Under the pieces are notes generated by a model. That model had not been told where the DNA came from. It saw nothing but the letters and a program-made list of their open reading frames with translations, and searched no databases. A stretch of 14,769 bases of DNA from an uncultured Anaerolineaceae bacterium (lineage in GTDB: Bacteria; Chloroflexota; Anaerolineae; Anaerolineales; Anaerolineaceae). A program made the position numbers and the translations under genes. The number at the start of each line of letters is the position of its first letter. Position 1 is the stretch's first letter. Location of the stretch: the NCBI GenBank assembly GCA_937890875.1, contig CALAEB010000587.1, forward strand, positions 1-14,769, given 5' to 3'. This document shows, piece after piece, positions 7,780-13,690 of this stretch.

Positions 7780-8538
7780 TTACAGATAGTCGTTTTCGGG
7801 CAGGATTGGGAGCAGCGCTCCGCCGTCGATCGTTACACAATTGCCCGTCATATAAGCGCAGGCATCGGAAGCCAGATACGTGATAATTTCGGCAATTTCG
7901 GCGGGTTCTGCGAAGCGTTGTAATGGGATGCGCTTTTTTGCCAGCTGAACCGGGTGATCCGCCGGCCAACCGACGTCGGTATATCCCGGAGCGGCAGTGA
8001 TCACCCGGATTCCATAAGGCGCCAACTCCATTGCGGCGTTTTTCCCGAACTTTGTCAGCGCGGCTTTTGTCGGACCGTATATATTTGCGTTGGGCCAGCA
8101 GCCGTCAGCATGATTGGATGAAATATTGATAATGAGACCCTGCTTTTTATGCTGGACCATATTCTGTGCGGCGATCTGAGTTCCGAAAAAAACACTTTTC
8201 CAGTTTGTGAAAGTAATTTTCTCCCATTGCGCTTCGGTGACTTCCAGAAACGGATAAAATTCGCTGACCCCGGCATTATTGACCATCAGGTCAATCGAGG
8301 TGAACGCTTTGAAGAATTGATCAAACATAGCTCGCAAGGCGGCCGTATCCGATACGTCTGCCTTCAGCGGAATTGCCCGGCCGCCGGATTTTTTGATCCG
8401 GTCGCAAATTTCAAGCGCATTTTTTTCGCTGTGAAAATAATTTACCCCGACAGCGTATCCCTTCGCAGCAAGCGCCAATGCGATTTCCCGGCCGATTCCA
8501 TGACTGGCACCGGTGACCATGGCTGTTTTTCTGTTCAT
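7780..8538 (-). CDS. Short-chain dehydrogenase/reductase, likely sugar 1-dehydrogenase
   Basis: A classical SDR of 252 residues with the NAD(P) site TGASHGIG (9-16), NNAG (87-90), catalytic Ser141, and Tyr154/Lys158 in YGPTK. The C-terminal GNCVTIDGG is typical of the glucose-1-dehydrogenase/3-oxoacyl-reductase-like group. It is the first gene of the minus-strand operon, behind a strong promoter (8621-8648), with an AGAGGA ribosome-binding site 9 bases before the ATG at 8538. Given the lactonase and galactonate dehydratase downstream, the best guess is oxidation of an aldose at C1 to the lactone. That role rests on context; SDR sequences alone do not give substrates. Confidence 0.88.
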   Translation of the reverse strand: MNRKTAMVTGASHGIGREIALALAAKGYAVGVNYFHSEKNALEICDRIKKSGGRAIPLKADVSDTAALRAMFDQFFKAFTSIDLMVNNAGVSEFYPFLEVTEAQWEKITFTNWKSVFFGTQIAAQNMVQHKKQGLIINISSNHADGCWPNANIYGPTKAALTKFGKNAAMELAPYGIRVITAAPGYTDVGWPADHPVQLAKKRIPLQRFAEPAEIAEIITYLASDACAYMTGNCVTIDGGALLPILPENDYL

Positions 8539-8590
8539 AAGTTAAATCCTCTTGTCATATTTGTGTGCGTTACCATAGTGTTTGGCTGCC

Positions 8591-8608
8591 CATTTTTTGA
8601 GAAAAATG
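8591..8608. repeat. AT-rich hairpin in the SDR operon leader
   Basis: Perfect 7-base arms catttt(t) and (a)aaaatg at 8591-8597 and 8602-8608 flank a 4-base loop. It lies just downstream of the expected start of the minus-strand transcript, so it would form in the 5' leader or act as a DNA site. Confidence 0.35.
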
Positions 8609-8620
8609 TTACTGATTCTC

Positions 8621-8648
8621 ATTATATGATACAGGGTTCAGAAGTCAA
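8621..8648 (-). promoter_or_regulatory. Strong sigma-70-type promoter of the SDR-dgoD-lactonase operon
   Basis: TTGACT (8648-8643) and a perfect TATAAT (8626-8621) are separated by 16 bases. Transcription would start near 8614, leaving a leader of about 75 nt before the ATG at 8538. A GGTAACGCAC half-site lies in this leader (8568-8577), where a bound repressor could block elongation. Confidence 0.65.
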
Positions 8649-8810
8649 GATTGAGAAAACTTCGGAGCACAGCGGGAATCTATAAAATTGAAACTTGAAC
8701 ATGCTGAAAATAACTGATTTTTTAGGATAAGCGTCATGAAAAAGGTGACATTTCGCCATTATTATGCGGTACCGATAACATTTATGTCGAAAATCCACTT
8801 TCAGCCCTTC

Positions 8811-8839
8811 TTGACGAATAGAAAGCGAACTATTAGAAT
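8811..8839 (+). promoter_or_regulatory. Sigma-70-type promoter of the ABC importer operon
   Basis: TTGACG (8811-8816) and TAGAAT (8834-8839) with an ideal 17-base spacer. Transcription would start near 8846, giving a leader of about 178 nt before the TTG start at 9024. The leader contains the T-tract at 8891-8898 and the operator-like palindrome at 8941-8958. Confidence 0.55.
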
Positions 8840-8940
8840 CTTTTCATACGAATGTTGAGCTGAATCAGAGCATGAGGTTGTGACGCTTTCTTTTTTTTCT
8901 TGATGACGTAACGGTCGTTTCTGCTTCGTAGAATGCGTTA

Positions 8941-8958
8941 TGTGTTAACGGTAACACA
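8941..8958. promoter_or_regulatory. LacI-family operator-like palindrome
   Basis: TGTGTTA (8941-8947) and TAACACA (8952-8958) are perfect 7-base inverted arms around ACGG. The central CG is typical of LacI/GalR-family sites, and the motif resembles gluconate-repressor-type operators (TGTTACC-GGTAACA style). It lies 66 bases before the ATPase start, well placed to block transcription. The half-site GGTAACACACG recurs with two changes on the minus strand near 8568-8577 by the other operon. Confidence 0.6.
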
Positions 8959-9009
8959 CGATATAAGAAATGGCCCGGAGAAAGAATGGAATGAGCAGCT
9001 TCTTGAAGA

Positions 9010-9015
9010 AGGAGG
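9010..9015 (+). promoter_or_regulatory. Ribosome-binding site that fixes a TTG start
   Basis: A perfect AGGAGG lies 8 bases before TTG at 9024. It is the best Shine-Dalgarno in this part of the window. The upstream in-frame ATGs at 8970 and 8991 have weaker sites, and the peptide they would add is basic and unlike family starts. Confidence 0.6.
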
Positions 9016-9023
9016 CATCTGTC

Positions 9024-10547
9024 TTGGATCGTTATGTCGAATTTAAACATATTGATAAATTTTTTCCTGGTGTCCATGCGTTAAATGATATTTCTTTTTC
9101 GGCAAAAAGCGGCTTGGTTTATGCTTTTTTAGGCGAAAATGGTGCCGGGAAATCAACGCTGCTGAAAATATTGAACGGGGACTATCAGCCTGATAACGGG
9201 GAATTCAGCATTGACGGTAAACCCTGTCATTACAGCTCTCCTAAAGACGCGATTGAAGACGGTGTCAGCGTTATTTATCAGGAACGTCAGGTCATTCTTG
9301 AAATGACCGTTGCCGAAAATGTTTTCCTGGGTCAATGGCCTTGTAAGCGGGGCGGTAAAGTTGATTTCGACCTGATGAATGCGAAAACCTATGAGATCGC
9401 AAAACGGTTTGGTTTAGAAATCAACCCGGATGAAAAAGTCAGCAATTTGAGCATTGCTCACCAGCAGATGGTTGAAATTATGAAAGCGGTTAACCGGAAT
9501 GCACGGGTGTTTGCATTCGATGAACCGACGGCCAGTTTAAGCGATAAAGAAATTGAAATTCTATTCAATATTATCCGGCAGCTTCAGGCGGAGGATAAAG
9601 TTATTTTTTATGTTTCCCATCGGATGGATGAAATTTCGCAAATCGCACAGAAAGTGGTTGTTTTTAAAGATGGCAGCCTGGTTGGCCTGGTGGATTGTGA
9701 TCAAGTGACAGACGATGATTTGATCCGGATGATGGTGGGCCGTCCGCTCGGAGCCGTATTCGCTGATCTTTCCAGAAATGAGACAATCGGTGATATTGTC
9801 CTGGATGTCCGGCATCTATCAACAGCCAAAGTCGATGATATTTCTTTTCAGGTGAGAAAAGGTGAAATTCTCGGCTTTTCCGGTTTGGTTGGGTCCGGCA
9901 GGACGGAAATCATGCTGGCGTTGTTTGGGCTTGATCCGGTTCTCGGCGGCGAAATTTTTCTTGAAAGAAAACGCATCCAGCCCCAATCTCCTGCGCAGGC
10001 AATTGCGCTGGGGCTTGCGATGGTGCCGGAGGACCGGAAAATTCAGGGAATCCTGCCCAATATCTCGGTAAAAGGAAATATTTCGATCTCAGTTCTCAAA
10101 CGGTTTTTGAAAATGCTGGGGAGGATTGATTATTCGAAGGAAGATCAGATTGCCCGCGAAGCGATTGAGAAGTTTGATATCAAAACGCCGGATGCGGAAA
10201 AGCTCATTTCGCAGTTATCCGGCGGGAATCAACAAAAAACAATCCTTGCCCGTTGGCTGGAGACGGATCCGAAAGTCTTGATTTTGGATGAGCCGACGAA
10301 GGGGATTGATGTCGGCGCAAAGTCGGAATTCTACCGGATTATTTGTGAATGTGCCAAACTCGGAATGGCTGTTATTGTGATTTCCTCCGAATTACCGGAA
10401 ATCATCGGGCTTTGCGACCGGATTATTGTGGTTCGCGAAGGATCAATTTCCGGTGAGGTGCTTCGAAAGGACGCAACGGAAGAGAATGTCCTGAAATATG
10501 CCATGATCGATCAGGAAAACATAGAAGGGGAAATCAAGAAATTATGA
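9024..10547 (+). CDS. Sugar ABC transporter ATPase (double ATPase, RbsA/MglA/AraG type)
   Basis: Powers import of a monosaccharide from the periplasm. The 507-residue protein has two ATP-binding domains. Domain 1 has Walker A GENGAGKST (37-45), signature LSIAHQQ (142-148) and Walker B with FAFDEPT (163-169). Domain 2 has the degenerate loop GLVGSGRT (287-294), signature LSGGNQQK (398-405) and LILDEPT (419-425). This asymmetry is normal for the carbohydrate CUT2 class. The start is taken as TTG at 9024 because of a perfect AGGAGG 8 bases upstream; it gives the usual N-terminus ending in FPGVHAL. ATG at 8970 would give 525 residues. The stop overlaps the permease start (ATGA), implying coupled translation. 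First gene of the plus-strand operon. Confidence 0.92.
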   Translation: MDRYVEFKHIDKFFPGVHALNDISFSAKSGLVYAFLGENGAGKSTLLKILNGDYQPDNGEFSIDGKPCHYSSPKDAIEDGVSVIYQERQVILEMTVAENVFLGQWPCKRGGKVDFDLMNAKTYEIAKRFGLEINPDEKVSNLSIAHQQMVEIMKAVNRNARVFAFDEPTASLSDKEIEILFNIIRQLQAEDKVIFYVSHRMDEISQIAQKVVVFKDGSLVGLVDCDQVTDDDLIRMMVGRPLGAVFADLSRNETIGDIVLDVRHLSTAKVDDISFQVRKGEILGFSGLVGSGRTEIMLALFGLDPVLGGEIFLERKRIQPQSPAQAIALGLAMVPEDRKIQGILPNISVKGNISISVLKRFLKMLGRIDYSKEDQIAREAIEKFDIKTPDAEKLISQLSGGNQQKTILARWLETDPKVLILDEPTKGIDVGAKSEFYRIICECAKLGMAVIVISSELPEIIGLCDRIIVVREGSISGEVLRKDATEENVLKYAMIDQENIEGEIKKL

Positions 10548-11545
10548 ACCGTACGCTGATGGAGAAGATTAAGAAAAGCGATTTTTCAGACAAAATTTCG
10601 TTGATTATCGCGTTAATTGTCCTGGTGTTTGTTTTTTCGTTTTTTAATAAGAACTATTTTTCAAGCCGGAATCTGATCAATATTCTGGTCGCTTGTTCGC
10701 TGATGGGGTTTGTCGCCATTGGCGAAACAAAATTGATTATCGCCAACCTGATTGACCTTTCTGCCGGGTCTGTGGCAGCTTTTGCCGGCGTTTTCTGCGC
10801 GGTTCTGATGCAGATGGGGGTGAACCCGTTCCTGGCGCTGCTGCTTGGCGTCGCATCGGGATGTTTCGTCGGACTTTTGAACGCGGTGCTGATCAATCAT
10901 CTGAAACTTCAGCCGTTTATCGCGACATTGGCGATGATGTCGATTGTTCGCGGTTTTGCCTATATTATCTGCAATGGGCGGGCTGTCCCGATCACCAATA
11001 AAACTTTTATCAGTTTTGGCACCTGGCGCCTGTTCGGATGGATACCCTTGCCGGTAATTATTCTCATCCTGGCATTTTTGATTTTTGGATTTATCCTGAA
11101 AAGCACGTTTTTTGGCCGGAGCGTCTATGTAATGGGCGGCAATCCTTATGCAGCCCGCCTTTCAGGGCTTAATCCGGAGATGATTACGCTGAAATTATAT
11201 CTGATCACAGGCGGCCTTTCTGCATTGGCCGGTGCGCTGCTGGCGGCCCGCATGAATTCCGGTCAGCCGACAGCCAGCGTAGGGCTGGAGTTTGACGCGG
11301 TTACAGCTGCGATTCTTGGCGGCGCGGCGTTCACGGGCGGGGTTGGAACGCTTTTGGGAACTTTTATCGGCATGCTGATTCTGCAGGGTTTTAATACCGG
11401 GCTCATCATGCTGAATGTTCAGATCTTCTGGCAGAATGTGGCGCAGGGTTGTTTGCTGGTGGTTGCATTGGCATTCGACTATCTTCGAAAGAAGGACCGC
11501 ACGAAGAAACTCCTGGAAGAAAGCAAACGCACAATCAAGTCATAA
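10544..11545 (+). CDS. Sugar ABC transporter permease (RbsC/AraH type)
   Basis: Integral membrane subunit of a CUT2-type sugar importer; two copies would form the channel with the ATPase. The 333 residues carry many hydrophobic segments, for example about 19-34, 76-118, 167-188 and 217-236. Conserved family patches are IDLSAGSV (70-77), MGGNPYAARLSGLN (197-210) and AAILGGAAFTGG (255-266). Where relatives usually have GGIDLS it reads ANLIDLS, a small change in the conserved cytoplasm-proximal motif. The basic tail KKDRTKKLLEESKRT is cytoplasmic by the positive-inside rule. It overlaps the ATPase stop by 4 bases and is followed after 55 bases by the binding-protein gene. The sugar is set by the binding protein, not this subunit. 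Confidence 0.93.
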   Translation: MNRTLMEKIKKSDFSDKISLIIALIVLVFVFSFFNKNYFSSRNLINILVACSLMGFVAIGETKLIIANLIDLSAGSVAAFAGVFCAVLMQMGVNPFLALLLGVASGCFVGLLNAVLINHLKLQPFIATLAMMSIVRGFAYIICNGRAVPITNKTFISFGTWRLFGWIPLPVIILILAFLIFGFILKSTFFGRSVYVMGGNPYAARLSGLNPEMITLKLYLITGGLSALAGALLAARMNSGQPTASVGLEFDAVTAAILGGAAFTGGVGTLLGTFIGMLILQGFNTGLIMLNVQIFWQNVAQGCLLVVALAFDYLRKKDRTKKLLEESKRTIKS

Positions 11546-11565
11546 ACGGGTTCCGTTTGGCCCGT
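11546..11565 (+). repeat. Intercistronic hairpin before the binding-protein gene
   Basis: ACGGG (11546-11550) and CCCGT (11561-11565) pair over a 10-base loop and are followed by CATTTTT. The short GC stem and broken T-run could act as a partial terminator or as an mRNA processing or stability element. Such elements often raise binding-protein levels relative to the membrane parts. Confidence 0.35.
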
Positions 11566-11600
11566 CATTTTTACGTTTTTCAGAAAAAGGAGAATTACTG

Positions 11601-12596
11601 ATGAAAAAATCACTGTTTGTTCAAGCCGCTTTGTTGGCCCTCGTGATGATGGTGCTTTCCGTTGCTGCTGTAGCAGCTGCCGACGAGCTTGTTATCGCCG
11701 GGATCTACAAAATGGGTGATGCAACCTGGTTTATCCAGGAAGGCAAAGCTTCTCAGGAAGTTGTTGAAGCGGCCGGCGGAAAATTCATGTACATGGATGC
11801 CGGAACTGATGGCGGTACCTATATGACCCTGATCGATACGGCGATTGCCCAGCAAGTGGATGGCGTTTTGACCTGTACTCCGGACCAGAACCTCAGCCAG
11901 GCGACCGTCGATAAACTCGCGGAAGCCGGTATCCCGGTGATCGCGGTTGATGATGCGCTGCAGGATGCGGATGGAAATCTGCTGGCGCCTTGGGTCGGCA
12001 TCGACGCCTATAATATCGGCAAGAATGTTGGCGAGTGGGCTGCCGAATATATCGCTGAAAACAATTTGGCGGAAGATGATTCCTTCGCGATCATGCTGCT
12101 GACTGCTGACACGATTTCCAGCGTTGCCCCCCGCACGACCGGACAGCTTGAAGCGATTAAAGCCGCTTTCCCGGAATTTGAAGATTCCCGGATTTTCCGC
12201 GCGGATCATGACACTTCTGCCGAACTGGGGAATACCGCCGCCGCCGCGATCATTACCGGTAACCCGCAATTTTCAAAATGGCTGGTGCTGGGCGTCAGCG
12301 ATGAAGGCGCACAGGGCGCTGCCCGTGCATTAGAATCCGCCGGTGTTGCGGAAGGGTCCATGGTCGTCGGCCTTGGCGGGTACCTGGCTCCGGAGGAATT
12401 TGCGAAAGAAGATTCACCGTTCAAAGCGGCTGCCTATTTCTCTGCGAAAGGCGTGGGCGGAACCGCTGCCGAAGCGCTGATCGCGTTCATTAAAGACGGC
12501 ACGGAAATCCCGGAACGCTATGCGGTGAGCGCCGTTATTGTTGAACCGGATGATAATCTCGAAGAAATTATGCCGGAATACACAATCGAGAAATAA
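11601..12596 (+). CDS. Periplasmic sugar-binding protein, arabinose-binding-protein (AraF) like
   Basis: Captures the sugar for the importer. The 331-residue precursor has a Sec signal peptide (basic MKK, hydrophobic 5-22, AVAA cleavage site near residue 26). There is no lipobox cysteine, so the mature protein should be free in the periplasm. Similarity to E. coli AraF, recalled by eye, is clear in CTPD (92-95), VIAVDD (113-118), RTTG (178-181) and the stretch NPQFSKWLVLGVSDEGAQGA (221-240). AraF binds L-arabinose and also D-galactose, which fits a galactonate dehydratase nearby. The start at 11601 has AAGGAG 8 bases upstream; extension further upstream would run into the permease gene. It is the third gene of the operon; having the binding protein last is less common than first. 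Confidence 0.9.
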   Translation: MKKSLFVQAALLALVMMVLSVAAVAAADELVIAGIYKMGDATWFIQEGKASQEVVEAAGGKFMYMDAGTDGGTYMTLIDTAIAQQVDGVLTCTPDQNLSQATVDKLAEAGIPVIAVDDALQDADGNLLAPWVGIDAYNIGKNVGEWAAEYIAENNLAEDDSFAIMLLTADTISSVAPRTTGQLEAIKAAFPEFEDSRIFRADHDTSAELGNTAAAAIITGNPQFSKWLVLGVSDEGAQGAARALESAGVAEGSMVVGLGGYLAPEEFAKEDSPFKAAAYFSAKGVGGTAAEALIAFIKDGTEIPERYAVSAVIVEPDDNLEEIMPEYTIEK

Positions 12597-12671
12597 CAAA
12601 AAAGATGCGGCCCCTTATTTGTTCAGGCTGGGTGACGGTTTTCGGACAGATGAGATAGCCATATCATAACA

Positions 12672-12707
12672 GGAATCAGGTTTTGTATGTTTGCAAAACC
12701 TGATTCC
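12672..12707. repeat. Perfect 14-bp inverted repeat between binding-protein and creatininase genes
   Basis: ggaatcaggttttg (12672-12685) and caaaacctgattcc (12694-12707) are exact inverted copies around an 8-base loop. No T-run follows on either strand, so it does not look like a standard intrinsic terminator. It lies 75 bases after the binding-protein stop and 34 bases before the creatininase-family ATG. It may stabilise the upstream mRNA, attenuate readthrough, or be a mobile palindromic element of the REP kind. No second copy was noticed in the window. Confidence 0.75.
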
Positions 12708-12741
12708 CTTAAACAAACGGCCTCGGATTTGCTGGGATGTT

Positions 12742-13527
12742 ATGAAAAAAAACAAATTTGAAGAAATGATTCCGGCGGAATTGCTGGAAGGAATCCGTGA
12801 GAACGGGATCGCGTATATCCCCATCGGGTCAATGGAGTGGCATGGCCCGCATATGGCGATGGGCATGGATACGCTGAACGCATATGAGGTCAGTTTGCGG
12901 GCGTCCAGCAAAACCGGCGGGGTTGTGCTTCCTCCGACCTATATCGGGACCGAGACCGCTCGTGACCCGGAAATATTAAAAAAGATCGGTTTTTCCGGCA
13001 ATGAATCGATTGTTGGGATGGACTTCCCCAAGAATACCGTTAAAAGTTTCTATTGGCCTCAGGAATTATTCGAGTCGATTGTACGCCACCAGATAGAAAT
13101 GCTGCGGGATATGAGGTACCGGCTGATTGTGCTGGCGAACGGACACGGAGCGGATAACCAAATCGTAATTTTAAATCGTTTGGCGCAGGAATACAGCTGT
13201 CAACGGTTCCGGGTATTGCCGGTCTTTATTCTTTTCGAGGATGGCGGCGTGGGGATCGGGCACGCCGGGCTGGCTGAAACGGCGATCATGCTGCGTATCT
13301 GCCCGCAGGGGGTTGACTTGGGACAATTGCCGGCCCGCGGCCAAAAACTTTATAACGTTGATTATGCCATCGTTGACAATGAATCGTTTATTTCCGGGTC
13401 CACCCCGGATTTTTCGGTCCGTTATGACCCGAGAGATGCTACTGCGGAGACCGGAGAGAAACTGATTGCGCATGCCGCTGTGAAGTGCGCGGAAATTGTG
13501 ACGAAGGCGTTGCGGGGTATCGATTGA
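12742..13527 (+). CDS. Creatininase-family metal-dependent hydrolase
   Basis: A 261-residue protein of normal family size with the binuclear metal site in place: Glu32 and His34 in GSMEWHGPH, Asp43 in GMDT, His135 in NGHGADN and Glu179 in HAGLAET. Family members hydrolyse cyclic amides such as creatinine. Others act on modified GTP derivatives (flavin and F420 pathways), on peptides such as mycofactocin, or open the ring of diketo-inositols (IolN type). Its place behind a sugar importer and before a DUF5107 gene argues for a sugar- or cyclitol-related substrate rather than creatinine; that is inference. The ATG at 12742 has only a weak GGGA upstream. An in-frame TTG at 12691 lies inside the preceding hairpin and adds residues unlike the family. 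Cytoplasmic, with no signal peptide. Confidence 0.85.
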   Translation: MKKNKFEEMIPAELLEGIRENGIAYIPIGSMEWHGPHMAMGMDTLNAYEVSLRASSKTGGVVLPPTYIGTETARDPEILKKIGFSGNESIVGMDFPKNTVKSFYWPQELFESIVRHQIEMLRDMRYRLIVLANGHGADNQIVILNRLAQEYSCQRFRVLPVFILFEDGGVGIGHAGLAETAIMLRICPQGVDLGQLPARGQKLYNVDYAIVDNESFISGSTPDFSVRYDPRDATAETGEKLIAHAAVKCAEIVTKALRGID

Positions 13528-13552
13528 AAAAGCAGGGTAACAATTCGGAGTG

Positions 13553-13612
13553 GTCAAGTGTCTTTTCTTTATCTTTTTTGTTCACTTTGACGATGTAAAA
13601 AGGATAAAGAAA
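13553..13612. repeat. Interleaved inverted repeats upstream of the DUF5107 gene
   Basis: Pair one is gtcaagtg (13553-13560) with cactttgac (13583-13591), one base bulged. Pair two is tttctttatc (13564-13573) with gataaagaaa (13603-13612), a perfect 10 bp that can extend by T/A pairs past a bulged G. The two pairs interleave, so they can form alternative hairpins or a pseudoknot but not two nested stems. The element ends 78 bases before the ATG at 13691. Confidence 0.5.
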
Positions 13613-13690
13613 GCACATTTTCCCAGAAAAAAACCGGCGAAAAGAAATTATTGTCATCCGACAGCGTTTGTTGAAAGGAACTTTTGCAAA

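Larger units (their letters stand above)
8539..9023. other. Divergent regulatory region between the two sugar operons
   Basis: A 485-base stretch with no convincing gene. It holds a minus-strand promoter (8621-8648), a plus-strand promoter (8811-8839), an 18-bp operator-like palindrome (8941-8958) and several GTAAC/GTTAC half-sites (near 8571, 8608, 8776, 8909 and 8952). It also has an 8-bp palindrome cggtaccg (8767-8774) and a T-tract (8891-8898). The number and placement of these elements suggest joint control of both operons. Confidence 0.6.

Noticed and set aside
6593..7969. Longer galactonate dehydratase reading frame starting at 7969
   Set aside because: The extra N-terminus lies antisense-free but inside the SDR gene, resembles no family, and the start at 7741 gives the exact family length with a ribosome-binding site.
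8970..9023. Upstream ATG starts (8970, 8991) for the importer ATPase
   Set aside because: Weaker ribosome-binding context than the TTG at 9024 and an added peptide unlike the family; not excluded.
12597..12741. Small RNA or riboswitch between the binding-protein and creatininase genes
   Set aside because: Apart from the 14-bp hairpin, I recognise no conserved aptamer core.
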